A DNA stretch of 64,000 nt from Alkalibacterium kapii (GCF_007988865.1 NZ_BJUY01000007.1:1-64000), one strand, 5' to 3'. Shown: positions 1-9,144, numbered from the stretch's first letter. The notes: generated by a model from the sequence alone, not told the origin. Numbers and translations are program-made.

Positions 1-13
1 AAAATCTTCTCAC

Positions 14-742
14 TTACAAATTATTATAGGTGTAAAAGCCATTTTTCCTATCGACGAGTTTCTCAGCTGCTTTTAAAGCGCCACGAGCAAAGATATCTTT
101 TGACTGGGCGGTGTGTTTGATGGAAATCACTTCATCCTGTCCTGCAAACAGAACTTCGTGTTCTCCGACGATCGTTCCACCGCGGATCGTAGAAATGCCT
201 ATATCTTTTTGATTGCGTTTTTCTGTAGTCTCTGAGCGGTCATAGACCTCATTCGCATCTGAGCGCGCTCTATTCTTGATGACATCAAGCAGTTTAATGA
301 GAGTACCGCTGGGTGCATCTATTTTCTGGTTATGATGTTTTTCAATCAATTCTATATCATAATCTTCCATTAAAGGAACCACCGTTTCAAGGAGCTGTAT
401 CATGATATGGACACCATAACTCATATTGGCACTGAAAAAGACTGGTGTAGAAGAAGCTTTTTTATCGATCAGTTCCACCAGTGCCTCTTTTTCACCTGTG
501 GTTGCAATGACCATGGGAACAGTCAAGTCTGAAGTCAGTATTTTTTTCGACAAAGAGGGATGTGAAAAATCGATCAGACAGTCTGCTTCCGGTAATTTTT
601 CAGACGCTGATTCAAAAAGAGGATAAGGACAGTTGTTTTCTTCATCCGGTGATAAAACTCCGACGATTTCATGTCCGCTTTCTTCTGCCAGTTTGGCGAC
701 ACGTTTATTCATCACACCATATCCAACGAGTAGTAGTTTCAT
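14..742 (-). CDS. dapB: 4-hydroxy-tetrahydrodipicolinate reductase
   Basis: Reduces the dapA product to tetrahydrodipicolinate with NAD(P)H in the cytosolic diaminopimelate/lysine pathway. The protein (about 242 aa) opens with a Rossmann strand (MKLLLVGYGVMNKR) and carries the family signature HHNQKIDAPSGT in its middle, where His and Lys act in catalysis. I place the start at the ATG at 742 rather than an upstream in-frame ATG, because AAGGAAGG lies 9 nt before it and the dapA stop ends one base earlier. It is the last visible gene of lysC-asd-dapA-dapB, so translation is probably coupled to dapA. The family call is sure; the exact start is likely. Confidence 0.95.
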   Translation of the reverse strand: MKLLLVGYGVMNKRVAKLAEESGHEIVGVLSPDEENNCPYPLFESASEKLPEADCLIDFSHPSLSKKILTSDLTVPMVIATTGEKEALVELIDKKASSTPVFFSANMSYGVHIMIQLLETVVPLMEDYDIELIEKHHNQKIDAPSGTLIKLLDVIKNRARSDANEVYDRSETTEKRNQKDIGISTIRGGTIVGEHEVLFAGQDEVISIKHTAQSKDIFARGALKAAEKLVDRKNGFYTYNNL

Positions 743-743
743 A

Positions 744-1628
744 TCAACCATCCTTCCTTGTGTGCTCAAAGAGTTCGAGCAAGACGTCCTGCGCCATTTT
801 CTCCAGTGGAACTAATGGCAAGCGCAGGGAATACTCGCCGAACCCTAAATGACTTATTAGTAACTTTATGGGAATGGGGTTCACATCTACGTTTAAAGCA
901 TCCACTAAGGGGAAAAGCTTGTGACTGATCTGAGCGGCTCGTTTAGGGAGTCTTTGTGCCATTTCATACATATCTTGGTATTCTTTTGGTAAAGCATTAG
1001 CCAGTACGGAAATCAAACCATGACCACCTAGAGAGTAAAAGGGCAGGGCAAGATCATCGTTGCCACTGTAGAAAGAAAAGGAGTCATCCACGACGTATTG
1101 CAGCCTGTTCAGATGAGAGAGATCGCCCGTTGCATCTTTTAATCCCACAATGTTCTTATGCTGCTTGGCTAGAACTCCCAATGTTTCGGGAGCAATCGTC
1201 ATTCCGGTTCGGGCGGGCACATCATATAAAATCACGGGTATAGAGACAGAGTCAGCAATCGCACCAAAATGAGCAACCAATCCTTTCTGACTGGTTTTGT
1301 TGTAATAAGGGGTAATGACTAAAAGGCCATCCACTCCTAGTTTCTCAGCTTCCTTTGAGTAGTGTATGCTGTCGGCTGTATTATTGGATCCCGTTCCTGC
1401 GATAACAGGAATATCGCCATCTGCCACATCGATAGCGATGGATAAAAGTGTTGCTTTTTCCTTGTGAGTTAATGTGGCACTTTCTCCAGTCGTCCCATTA
1501 ACCACAAAAGCTTGAATAGAGTTGTTTTTTAAATAAGTCAAATGATTCTTGAAACTATCGTAGTCGATACGATCCTTTATAAAAGGCGTCGTCACAGCAG
1601 CAGCTGCGCCAGTAAATAGTCTTGTCAT
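744..1628 (-). CDS. dapA: 4-hydroxy-tetrahydrodipicolinate synthase
   Basis: Condenses aspartate semialdehyde with pyruvate, the first step committed to lysine and diaminopimelate. The 294-aa length is normal for this TIM-barrel family. Visible motifs are GTTGES (residues 45-50), Tyr135 in YDVPARTG and the Schiff-base lysine in VGLKDATGDL (Lys164). The start at 1628 follows AAAGGAAG by 6 nt; the open frame extends 16 codons further upstream but that part overlaps asd and lacks family similarity. It starts one base past the asd stop and ends one base before dapB, so the genes form one transcription unit. Confidence 0.96.
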   Translation of the reverse strand: MTRLFTGAAAAVTTPFIKDRIDYDSFKNHLTYLKNNSIQAFVVNGTTGESATLTHKEKATLLSIAIDVADGDIPVIAGTGSNNTADSIHYSKEAEKLGVDGLLVITPYYNKTSQKGLVAHFGAIADSVSIPVILYDVPARTGMTIAPETLGVLAKQHKNIVGLKDATGDLSHLNRLQYVVDDSFSFYSGNDDLALPFYSLGGHGLISVLANALPKEYQDMYEMAQRLPKRAAQISHKLFPLVDALNVDVNPIPIKLLISHLGFGEYSLRLPLVPLEKMAQDVLLELFEHTRKDG

Positions 1629-1629
1629 A

Positions 1630-2616
1630 TTAGTCTTCCTTTCTTGATAGAAGGTCTTGGAGAATTTGTACAGCATTCAAAGCGGCGCCTTTTTGGATGT
1701 TATCAGAAACCGACCATAGGTGGTAAGTATTTGGTAAACTGTCATCTTTTCTGATTCGTCCAACAAAGATATTTCCTTTTCCGGCAGCATCCAAGGGCGT
1801 CGGATAAACCTCTCGTGAAGGATCATCCATAACAACCACGGATGGCGCATTTAAAAGGACCTCTTTCAGTTCTATAACATTCGTTTCTTGATCTAAAGTG
1901 ACGTTTATCGCAACAGCATGAGCATGCAGCACAGGCACGCGTACACAAGTCGCTGTAACAGCCAATGCCGGGTCATTCAGTATTTTCTGAGTTTCTTTAA
2001 TCATTTTTTCTTCTTCTTTGGTGTAGCCATTATCCAAGAAGTCATCAATGTGTGGAATGACATTATGATGGATCGGTTTAGGGTAAGTTTTTGGTGCTTC
2101 GCCCTGTTCACCTCCTGTTAAGTCTTCGATGCCTTTCCATCCAGATCCTGATACCGATTGGTAAGTCGTATAGGCGACACGTTTCACTCCAAAAATGTCT
2201 GACAGACGTTTTAGAGGGACAACAGACTGGATGGTCGAACAGTTTGGGTTAGCAATGATTTTACGTTTAAGAGACGCCTTATTCACTTCAGGAACAACTA
2301 GGTCGATCGATTCATCCATCCGCCAGGCACTTGAGTTATCAATAACGACAGCTCCCGATTTTTCGAACAGGGGAGAGAAATGTAAACTTGTGTCTCCTCC
2401 AGCTGACATCAGCACGTAATCAAACGATTCAGATGTTTTTTCCTCGGTTAGTTCTTCAACAACATGTGTTTTCCCATTAACAATAATTTCTTTCCCAGCA
2501 GAACGTGCAGAAGAAAAAAGTGTCAGGGAAGAATAGGAAATGTCATTCTGTTCAATGATATCCAGCATGGTCTTGCCTACTAACCCCGTAGCTCCAACGA
2601 TCGCAATGTTACTCAT
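1630..2616 (-). CDS. asd: aspartate-semialdehyde dehydrogenase
   Basis: Reduces aspartyl phosphate to aspartate semialdehyde with NADPH, feeding lysine, threonine and methionine synthesis. The N-terminus IAIVGATGLVGKTML is the NADP-binding fold. The catalytic cysteine is Cys126 in NPNCSTIQ, followed by the substrate-binding region around QSVSGSG and the RVPVLHAHA segment. The start at 2616 has GAAAGG eight nt upstream, giving 328 aa, the usual size; an upstream ATG at 2718 would overlap lysC. It lies 28 nt after lysC and is covered by the same leader. Confidence 0.95.
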   Translation of the reverse strand: MSNIAIVGATGLVGKTMLDIIEQNDISYSSLTLFSSARSAGKEIIVNGKTHVVEELTEEKTSESFDYVLMSAGGDTSLHFSPLFEKSGAVVIDNSSAWRMDESIDLVVPEVNKASLKRKIIANPNCSTIQSVVPLKRLSDIFGVKRVAYTTYQSVSGSGWKGIEDLTGGEQGEAPKTYPKPIHHNVIPHIDDFLDNGYTKEEEKMIKETQKILNDPALAVTATCVRVPVLHAHAVAINVTLDQETNVIELKEVLLNAPSVVVMDDPSREVYPTPLDAAGKGNIFVGRIRKDDSLPNTYHLWSVSDNIQKGAALNAVQILQDLLSRKED

Positions 2617-2644
2617 GAAATCAACCTTTCTCAGTTTAGTTTGT

Positions 2645-3847
2645 TTACAAGTCGAATGCCTGACAGAGAAGACGGGCAGCATATTCGCCATTTTTTTCAT
2701 CCAAGACATAAGAGACACTGATCTCAGAAGTCGTGACTTGGTAAAAGGGAATGTTTGAAGTCAATAATGTGTTGAAAATTTTCGATGCTACACCAGTCAT
2801 ATCTCGCATCCCGGCTCCTATAACAGACAATTTGCAATAAGTCGTTTCGATAGTGACATAAAGGTTCTCATAGGACTTTTTTAGCAAATCAAACAAGTCA
2901 TTCAACACGCTTTCTTCAGATTCTTTAACAGTAAAAGACAACTGCAGACCATCCTTGTTCTGAATCTGAGAAATCATATCGATATTGATTTCGGATCCTT
3001 CCAGTTCACTAAATAAATCGGTAAGGAATGCCTTTGTTTCTAAAGGGTGAGTGATGGTAACGTGTGCCATCTCTTTATCTAAAGCGACTCCTGTTACGGC
3101 TTTTCGTTCGAGCATTTGGTCATTCGGCACGATCCATGTTCCTTTCTCATCAGATAATGTTTTGGCTAAATAAATGGGGATACTATGATTGTTAGCGAGT
3201 TCGACACTCCGCGTTTCCAGCACACCTGCGCCTAAAGCAGACATTTCCATCATTTCTTCAAAGGAAATCAGCTCGCGGCGTTTGGCGTCTTTATAGATCC
3301 GTGGGTCTGTACTGAATACACCGGTGACATCTGTGTAGATTTCACATGTACAGTCCAGGGCAGCAGCAAGAGCTACCGCTGTCGTATCGGACCCGCCTCG
3401 TCCAAGCGTCGTCAGTTCCCCGAATTCGTTGAATCCTTGAAAGCCAGCGACGATAAGTAAATCATTGGATTCAAACAACTCTTTTAGAAAGTCTGCTTTT
3501 ATAGAAGAAATTTTACTTTTCAAATGATTGCCTCTCGTTTCGATGCCTGCTTGATAACCGGTCAAAGGTTTAGTCCGCACATTCAAATCATTCAGTGCGA
3601 GCGATAGAAAAGAAATGGTCTGCTGCTCTCCTGTATTGAGCAGCATCGCTAAATCCAGCTCATTCGGCTTAGCAGTCAGATGACTGACTGACGTCAGCAG
3701 GTCATCTGTTGTTTTCCCCATAGCTGAAACAACGACAACCAATTGTTCCTGGTTTTCAATACGTGATTTGAGGTAACCTGCAAGATTTTTGATTTTCAAA
3801 AAATCAGAAACACTTGAGCCTCCAAATTTTAAAACACTTCTTTTCAT
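2645..3847 (-). CDS. lysC: aspartate kinase
   Basis: Phosphorylates aspartate, the entry step of the aspartate family. The protein has 400 aa: an N-terminal amino acid kinase domain starting at KFGGSSVS (residues 8-15) with the GRGGSDTTA substrate loop, then two ACT-type regulatory regions (one around TITHPLETKAFLTDLF, one near CKLSVIGAGMRDMTGVA). This is the single-function, feedback-regulated layout. GAAAAGGAGT precedes the ATG. As the first gene behind a lysine riboswitch it is the lysine-sensitive isozyme by inference. Confidence 0.95.
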   Translation of the reverse strand: MKRSVLKFGGSSVSDFLKIKNLAGYLKSRIENQEQLVVVVSAMGKTTDDLLTSVSHLTAKPNELDLAMLLNTGEQQTISFLSLALNDLNVRTKPLTGYQAGIETRGNHLKSKISSIKADFLKELFESNDLLIVAGFQGFNEFGELTTLGRGGSDTTAVALAAALDCTCEIYTDVTGVFSTDPRIYKDAKRRELISFEEMMEMSALGAGVLETRSVELANNHSIPIYLAKTLSDEKGTWIVPNDQMLERKAVTGVALDKEMAHVTITHPLETKAFLTDLFSELEGSEINIDMISQIQNKDGLQLSFTVKESEESVLNDLFDLLKKSYENLYVTIETTYCKLSVIGAGMRDMTGVASKIFNTLLTSNIPFYQVTTSEISVSYVLDEKNGEYAARLLCQAFDL

Positions 3848-3889
3848 AGCGACTCCTTTTCTTTAAATATATAGCTGAGAAAGTATTTT

Positions 3890-3923
3890 TATATAAAAAA
3901 ACAAGCCGGGGATGCCGACTTGT
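3890..3923 (-). terminator. intrinsic terminator of the lysC leader
   Basis: On the minus strand ACAAGTCGG pairs with CCGGCTTGT around a 5-nt loop, followed by a run of seven T. It lies between the riboswitch aptamer and lysC, where an L-box expression platform is expected, so high lysine should end transcription here. Confidence 0.9.
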
Positions 3924-3928
3924 TTTTA

Positions 3929-4122
3929 ATGATACCCTCACAAGCGGAAGCCCTCCGTTTAGCACATGAAATGCTATACGGCAGTCTGCATATTCTTAAT
4001 ATACAGCCCAACAACCTGTTTTCTGTAAAAAACACGCTGTTTCGGCAAAAGTCCCTTTCCCAAGCTTTGGATAAACAGATCCCTCTAAAGCCAGTACTGA
4101 TGAATTTTGCGCCTCATCCAAT
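3929..4122 (-). promoter_or_regulatory. lysine riboswitch (L-box)
   Basis: Read on the minus strand this leader holds the L-box landmarks in order: GATGAGGCGC near the 5' end, an AGTA turn, GGGAAAGGGA with TTTGCCGAA, a GTTGGGCTGTATATT / AATATGCAGACTGCC hairpin, and GGAGGGCTTCCGC before the 3' closing stem. The order and spacing match the Bacillus subtilis lysC leader as I remember it. It precedes a terminator and lysC. The boundaries are estimates. Confidence 0.93.
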
Positions 4123-4149
4123 TATTCAACTGTTGTATTTATGTATTCA

Positions 4150-4178
4150 AGCTTAGCAAATTTTAATAAATATGTAAA
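4150..4178 (-). promoter_or_regulatory. predicted promoter of the lysC operon
   Basis: On the minus strand TTTACA (-35, 4173-4178) and TAAGCT (-10, 4150-4155) are 17 nt apart and end just upstream of the riboswitch aptamer. This is a sequence match only; no start site is known. Confidence 0.6.
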
Positions 4179-4216
4179 CAGTTAATCATCAAATTCTAAA
4201 TAAAAGGGTTGAACTT

Positions 4217-4279
4217 ATGTTTTCTTTTACTGCAAATCATTTTAAATTGAAGGCAGTTCAAGTTAAGATTAAAAAGTAA
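4217..4279 (+). CDS. possible 20-aa cationic small ORF upstream of arcA
   Basis: ATG at 4217, preceded by AAGGGTTG, opens a 20-codon frame ending in VQVKIKK and TAA. It is followed at once by GGAGTGACAGACG and a second mini-frame of seven codons (4293-4316, MIEYLVY). Both lie in the lysC-arcA intergenic region. There are no homologues I recognise. They could be a decayed gene, a leader peptide or chance. Confidence 0.2.
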   Translation: MFSFTANHFKLKAVQVKIKK

Positions 4280-4492
4280 GGAGTGACAGACGATGATAGA
4301 ATATCTTGTTTATTGAAAAAAAGGCTTATCAGTGGCAAAAAGTTACAATTAAAAGACTTCTAATATACTTATCATCAATTATTTATTATCGATAATTTCT
4401 GTATAAAAAAAGCCATTATTCATTTTTAAAGAACAGAAATCACAGGATATACAAATTTTAAATATTTATACAAAATAGCGTACCGAATGAAT

Positions 4493-4507
4493 AAAAAGCG
4501 TTTTCAT
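4493..4507 (+). promoter_or_regulatory. cre box (CcpA site) upstream of arcA
   Basis: AAAAAGCGTTTTCAT matches the catabolite-responsive element consensus (reverse of WTGWAARCGYWWWCW) at 14 of 15 positions. It lies within a larger imperfect inverted repeat, GAATGAA...TTCATTC, about 30 nt upstream of the likely -10. The position suits carbon catabolite control of the arginine deiminase operon, as known in other lactic acid bacteria. Confidence 0.75.
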
Positions 4508-4520
4508 TCCTTATAACAAT

Positions 4521-4541
4521 ATGAATTATTCATGTTATTAT
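4521..4541 (+). promoter_or_regulatory. ARG-box-like palindrome and -10 element of arcA
   Basis: ATGAATTATTCAT (4521-4533) is a perfect odd palindrome resembling the TGAAT...ATTCA core of ArgR/AhrC operators, with a shorter centre than usual. A TATTAT hexamer (4536-4541) follows and could be the -10. No good -35 is present at 17 nt, which would fit an activator-dependent promoter. The role in arginine induction is inferred. Confidence 0.5.
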
Positions 4542-4591
4542 ACAAGTGTAAATAAATAGATAATAAAAAAATTTACAAAGGAGAGAAAAAA

Positions 4592-5842
4592 ATGAACGAA
4601 GCAAATAAGCCCATCCATGTTTTCTCAGAAATAGGTGATCTGAAAACGGTCTTGCTCAAACGTCCTGGAAGAGAAGTCGAAAATCTGACACCAGATATTA
4701 TGGATCGTTTATTACTTGATGATATTCCGCATCTGCCTGTTATTCAAAAAGAACATGATCAGTTTGCTGATGTCTTAAGAGAAAACGGTGTCGAGGTCCT
4801 TTACCTGGAAAAACTTTCGGCAGAAGCAATCGATGCTTCCGGCAATAAAGAAGCCTTTGTGGAAGCGATGCTCGATGAATCACATGTTCAGTCAGAAAGT
4901 GTTTACGCTGCTTTAAAAGAGTATCTTCTTTCGATGAACACTTATGATATGGTGGAATCGATGATGGCAGGGGTACGCAAGAAAGAAATCGAAGTGGAAT
5001 CAAAACGACTGGCTGATATCAGTGACCGCAAGCATTATCCTTTTTATATGGATCCAATGCCAAATCTTTACTTCACACGTGACCCCGGTGCATCGATCGG
5101 TAATGGCATGACGATCAACAATATGACCTTTGAGGCACGTAAACGGGAGACGCTGTTTCTTGAGACGATCATGAAACACCATCCACGCTTCAAAGACAGT
5201 GCTGTAGAAATTTATAGGGACCGTAATGAAACGACATCTATGGAAGGTGGCGATGAACTTGTATTGAATGATAAAGTCCTGGCCGTAGGGATCTCACAGC
5301 GTACAGAAGCTAGAGCGATCGAGGACTTAGCACATGAGTTGTTTAAAAAGCATACAACCTTTGAAAAAGTTCTTGCGATCAAAATACCAAATGTGCGTGC
5401 GATGATGCACTTGGACACGGTCTTTACCATGATTGACCACAATAAATTCACCATACATCCTGGTATTTTAGAACTGGACGGTTCTATAGACACATACACC
5501 TTAGAGAAATCACTAGATTCAGATGAATTGAAAATCACACATCAGACTGATCTGGAAAAAGTTCTTAAAGAGGCGCTGGGCGTTGAAGAAATCGAACTGA
5601 TCCAGTGTGGTGGCGGAGACGCTATTGCAGCACCAAGAGAACAGTGGAACGATGGATCCAATACACTGGCAATCGCACCAGGCGTTGTTGTGACATACGA
5701 TCGAAATCATGTCTCCAATGGTTTGATGAGAGAAAAAGGCATTAAAGTCATAGAAATTGAATCCAGTGAATTATCCAGAGGGCGTGGCGGTCCTCGCTGT
5801 ATGAGTATGCCGCTTGTAAGAAAAGATATAGAAGACAATTAG
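4592..5842 (+). CDS. arcA: arginine deiminase
   Basis: Hydrolyses L-arginine to citrulline and ammonia, the first step of the ADI pathway that gives ATP and acid resistance. The protein has 416 aa, the usual size. Catalytic features of the guanidino-modifying fold are seen: [10 protein letters not shown], the acidic loop [17 protein letters not shown], and the nucleophile Cys403 in the C-terminal [13 protein letters not shown]. The start has AAAGGAGAG 7 nt upstream. arcB follows after 13 nt. Upstream cre and ARG-box-like sites suggest control by carbon source and arginine. Confidence 0.97.
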   Translation: MNEANKPIHVFSEIGDLKTVLLKRPGREVENLTPDIMDRLLLDDIPHLPVIQKEHDQFADVLRENGVEVLYLEKLSAEAIDASGNKEAFVEAMLDESHVQSESVYAALKEYLLSMNTYDMVESMMAGVRKKEIEVESKRLADISDRKHYPFYMDPMPNLYFTRDPGASIGNGMTINNMTFEARKRETLFLETIMKHHPRFKDSAVEIYRDRNETTSMEGGDELVLNDKVLAVGISQRTEARAIEDLAHELFKKHTTFEKVLAIKIPNVRAMMHLDTVFTMIDHNKFTIHPGILELDGSIDTYTLEKSLDSDELKITHQTDLEKVLKEALGVEEIELIQCGGGDAIAAPREQWNDGSNTLAIAPGVVVTYDRNHVSNGLMREKGIKVIEIESSELSRGRGGPRCMSMPLVRKDIEDN

Positions 5843-5855
5843 AGGAGGAAACGAT

Positions 5856-6869
5856 ATGGAAAATGTATTTCAAGGACGCAGTTTTTTAAAGGAAAAAGAT
5901 TTTACTAAAGAAGAGCTGATGTATTTCATCGATTTTTCAGCGCATTTAAAGGATATGAAGAAAAAGGGTATACCCCATCATTATCTCGAAGGAAAAAATA
6001 TTGCCTTGCTGTTTGAAAAAGCCTCGACGCGTACCCGTTCAGCTTTTACTACTGCAGCAATCGATTTGGGGGCTCATCCAGAATATCTTGGGAAAAATGA
6101 TATTCAGATCGGTAAAAAAGAATCGGTCGAAGACACAGCTAAAGTACTTGGTCGGATGTTTGATGGAATCGAATTTCGTGGATTCAAGCAAGAAAGTGTT
6201 GAACTATTAGCAGAACATGCTGGTGTGCCTGTTTGGAACGGTTTAACAGACGAGTGGCATCCGACTCAGATGATTGCGGATTATCTGACACTGAAAGAAA
6301 ATTTCGGCAAACTGGAAGGATTGACCTTAGCTTACACAGGCGATGGAAGAAATAACGTTGCCCACAGTTTACTAGTTACGGGTGCTATCCTAGGAGTCAA
6401 TGTACACATCGTATCGCCGAAAGAATTGTTTCCAAGTCAGGAAATCATTGACCTGGCAAAAGGATATGCCGATAAATCAGGAAGCCGTGTATTAGTTACT
6501 TCTGATGTTGATGAAGGTGTGAAAGATGCCGATGCTCTCTATACAGATGTCTGGGTGTCCATGGGTGAGGAAGATAAATTTGAAGAGCGGGTCAGTTTAC
6601 TGAAACCGTATCAAATAAACATGGATATGTTTGATAAAACTGGAAAAGAAGAAACGATCCTCTTACATTGTCTACCGGCCTTTCACGATACAAAAACCGA
6701 ATATGGTAAAATGGTCGAAGAAAAATTCGGAGAAGTGGAAATGGAAGTCACAGATGAAGCGTTTAGAAGTAAGCACGCCCGCCAGTTCGACCAGGCAGAA
6801 AACCGTATGCATTCAATAAAAGCCATTATGGCAGCAACACTAGGTAATCTTTTTATTCCCCGCGTATAA
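5856..6869 (+). CDS. arcB: catabolic ornithine carbamoyltransferase
   Basis: In the ADI pathway it phosphorolyses citrulline to ornithine and carbamoyl phosphate. The 337-aa protein shows the carbamoyl-phosphate-binding STRTR (residues 57-61), the SMG ornithine loop in VWVSMGEE, and HCLP (271-274) before AFHD. GAGGAGG lies before the ATG. The neighbouring arcA marks it as the catabolic enzyme rather than a biosynthetic ArgF. No arcC (carbamate kinase) follows in this window, so the ATP-forming step must be encoded elsewhere. Confidence 0.96.
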   Translation: MENVFQGRSFLKEKDFTKEELMYFIDFSAHLKDMKKKGIPHHYLEGKNIALLFEKASTRTRSAFTTAAIDLGAHPEYLGKNDIQIGKKESVEDTAKVLGRMFDGIEFRGFKQESVELLAEHAGVPVWNGLTDEWHPTQMIADYLTLKENFGKLEGLTLAYTGDGRNNVAHSLLVTGAILGVNVHIVSPKELFPSQEIIDLAKGYADKSGSRVLVTSDVDEGVKDADALYTDVWVSMGEEDKFEERVSLLKPYQINMDMFDKTGKEETILLHCLPAFHDTKTEYGKMVEEKFGEVEMEVTDEAFRSKHARQFDQAENRMHSIKAIMAATLGNLFIPRV

Positions 6870-6878
6870 TGTGAAAAA

Positions 6879-6911
6879 AATGAACTGACTGGGTAATCCA
6901 GTTGGTTCATT
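6879..6911 (+). other. intercistronic stem-loop after arcB
   Basis: AATGAACTGACTGG pairs with CCAGTTGGTTCATT around GTAAT, a 14-bp stem with two G-U pairs. No T-run follows, only a pyrimidine-rich CCTCTTCTT, so it is more likely an mRNA-processing or stabilising element, or a weak terminator, between arcB and the transporter gene. Confidence 0.65.
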
Positions 6912-6996
6912 CCTCTTCTTATAATGAATTCAAATGCATGAATCAAAGACGGCTGGCACAATAAACGATAAAAATAATGAGTTGGAGGGTTAAAAA

Positions 6997-8505
6997 ATGT
7001 CTGATAACAAAATAAAGGATAAATTATCGTCCTTACCGACCTCTTTTACTATACTATTTATAATCATTGTCATTATGGCTATTCTAACATGGTTTGTACC
7101 CGCAGGCAGTTATGAAGTGAATGATGCTGGAGAGATCATTGCAGGCACCTTTGCTTACACCGAACAGCAGCCACAGGGTTTGTGGGATATATTTATGGCT
7201 CCCGTCAAAGGGATGTTAGGAACAGATACGACTCCCGGAGCCATCGAAGTATCGCTCTTTATTCTCGTTGTAGGTGGGTTTTTAGGCGTTGTCAATAAAA
7301 CAGGGGCACTTGACACGGCGATCGGCCAAGTTGTTAGTGCAAACAAGGGTAGAGAAAAAGCGCTCATCCCCATTTTAATGCTCATCTTTGCTTTGGGCGG
7401 AACCACTTATGGTATGGCAGAAGAAACACTTGCTTTTTATCCATTGATCATTCCTGTCATGATTACTGTAGGTTTTGACATGCTTGTCGCTGTATCGGTT
7501 ATCCTTTTGGGTGCCGGAGTCGGCGTTTTAGCTTCAACCGTTAACCCCTTTGCAACAGGGGTGGCATCACAATCCTTGGGTATCAGCCCAGGTAACGGTA
7601 TTGTACTAAGACTGATTTTCTTTGTAGTCATGTATAGTATCACGACAGCTTATGTCTATCGATACGCGACCAAGGTACAGAAAGACCGGGAAAATTCACT
7701 GGTTTCTGAAGACTATGAAAAAAATAAAGAGAAGTTTAAAACGAAAAACAAAGATACAAAAATGAATACAAAACAAAAGATAGTGATCATACTTTTCGGA
7801 TTGACCTTCTTGATCATGGTAATGGGACTCATTCCTTGGACGTTACTTAATGAAAACTGGACATTCTTTGAAACATTTAATACCTGGCTGATGGAGCTGC
7901 CAATTGTCGGTACAGTCTTAGGCCAGCAAATGGTACCTTTGGGAGTCTGGTATTTCAAAGAAATCACAATGCTGTTCCTTGCTATGGCCATCCTGATCGG
8001 AATCATTTACAGAGTCCCTGAGAAAGAAATTGTTTCAGGCTTTGTTGACGGAGCAAAAGACCTTTTAAGTGTCGCATTGATTGTCGCCTTGGCTCGCGGT
8101 ATTCAAGTTATCATGAACGAAGGGATGATTACAGATACCATACTGCACTTTGGAGAACAAGCCTTGTCTGGTTTGTCGCCAGTCATCTTCTCTGTGTTGA
8201 CATATATATTCTATATTCCACTGTCATTCCTGATCCCTTCAACTTCTGGACTTGCTTCTGCAACCATGGGGATCATGGGGCCGCTGGGATCATTCGTAGG
8301 CGTATCTGAACATATCGTTGTAACAGCCTTCCAATCCGCCAGTGGAATAGTCAATCTGGTCACCCCAACATTCGGTGTTGTAATGGGAGCCTTGGCTATT
8401 GCTGAAGTTGAACTTATCACCTGGTGGAAATATACGGCAAAACTGATTGGTATTCTTTTTGTCACAACCTGTGTTCTGTTAGCGTTAGGTGTGTTGTTCT
8501 TATAA
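6997..8505 (+). CDS. YfcC-family transporter, probable arginine/ornithine exchanger
   Basis: A 502-aa integral membrane protein with about 12 hydrophobic segments. The N-terminal FTILFIIIVIMAILTWFVPAGSYE and the internal TYGMAEETLAFYPLIIPVM are typical of the YfcC/DcuC-like superfamily (COG1288). There is a charged cytoplasmic loop near residues 225-255 rich in Lys/Asn/Glu. It sits downstream of arcA-arcB where ArcD-type antiporters are found, so arginine import coupled to ornithine export is the likely role. This is inferred from context: it is not the classical APC-family ArcD. Confidence 0.8.
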   Translation: MSDNKIKDKLSSLPTSFTILFIIIVIMAILTWFVPAGSYEVNDAGEIIAGTFAYTEQQPQGLWDIFMAPVKGMLGTDTTPGAIEVSLFILVVGGFLGVVNKTGALDTAIGQVVSANKGREKALIPILMLIFALGGTTYGMAEETLAFYPLIIPVMITVGFDMLVAVSVILLGAGVGVLASTVNPFATGVASQSLGISPGNGIVLRLIFFVVMYSITTAYVYRYATKVQKDRENSLVSEDYEKNKEKFKTKNKDTKMNTKQKIVIILFGLTFLIMVMGLIPWTLLNENWTFFETFNTWLMELPIVGTVLGQQMVPLGVWYFKEITMLFLAMAILIGIIYRVPEKEIVSGFVDGAKDLLSVALIVALARGIQVIMNEGMITDTILHFGEQALSGLSPVIFSVLTYIFYIPLSFLIPSTSGLASATMGIMGPLGSFVGVSEHIVVTAFQSASGIVNLVTPTFGVVMGALAIAEVELITWWKYTAKLIGILFVTTCVLLALGVLFL

Positions 8506-8604
8506 GAGAAGGATCCATAAAAGGGGAAAGATTTCTGATGCGATTTAACCGTCGTGTCAGGAATCTTTTTTTATGCGTCTGATGGAGAATGTGCCGAAGT
8601 AAGC

Positions 8605-9002
8605 ACTGTTTACACTTTTTAGCATGAGATGTCGAACTCGTGAGCTGACTGATGGTGAGTATGCACTTTCTAGACTGAGATGTCGAACTCATGATGCTGA
8701 CTGCTTGTGAGTATGCACTTTTTAGACTGAAATGTCGAACTCGTGAAGCTGACTGCTGGTGAGTATGCACTTTTTAGATTGAGATGTCGAACTCATGAAG
8801 CTGATTGCTGGTGAGTATGCACTTTTTAGATTGAGATGTCGAACTCATGAAGCTGACTGCTGGTGAGTATGCACTTTCTAGACTGAGATGTCGAGCTCGT
8901 GAAGCTGACTGAAGTTGAGTATGCACTTTTTAGACTGAGATGTCGAACTCATGAAGCTGACTGAAGTTGAGCATGCACTTTCTAGACTATATGTCGCAGT
9001 CG
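8605..9002. repeat. 52-bp tandem array A (GAGT-N26-ACTC-N18)
   Basis: Seven units begin GAGTATGCAC (last one GAGCATGCAC) at 8657, 8709, 8761, 8813, 8865, 8917 and 8969, exactly 52 bp apart, with a degenerate copy near 8605. Each has a 34-nt element, GAGTATGCACTTT...ATGTCGAACTC, and an 18-nt linker close to ATGAAGCTGACTGCTGGT. Units are about 85-95% alike. The array fills most of the gap between the arc operon and fruR; the open frames inside are repeat artefacts. Confidence 0.95.
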
Positions 9003-9062
9003 CGACGATCCCCTTGTAGAGTCGACCGTTTTAAAAAGGTTAGCAATTATTAAAAAGAATAA

Positions 9063-9092
9063 TGATTGAAATTGATTGTAATTGGATGAAAA
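9063..9092 (+). promoter_or_regulatory. three 10-bp direct repeats, probable FruR operator
   Basis: TGATTGAAAT, TGATTGTAAT and TGGATGAAAA follow each other without gaps about 55-80 nt before the fruR start. DeoR-family fructose regulators bind direct repeats of this kind, so autoregulation of fruR-fruK-fruA is a reasonable inference. The -10/-35 elements just downstream are not clear. Confidence 0.55.
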
Positions 9093-9144
9093 GTATTGTT
9101 TTGAATTTTATATCATGTTAAACTACATTTAAGAGGTGAAGGAA

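Noticed and set aside
5212-5538. 108-codon minus-strand frame inside arcA
   Set aside because: It is a shadow of arcA with no start signal or family similarity, like many antisense frames in the window.
8462-8770. Open frames inside the 52-bp arrays (also 34357-34542 and 34565-34750)
   Set aside because: They are products of the tandem repeat being free of stops in some frames; they have no ribosome binding sites and encode repeat-derived peptides.
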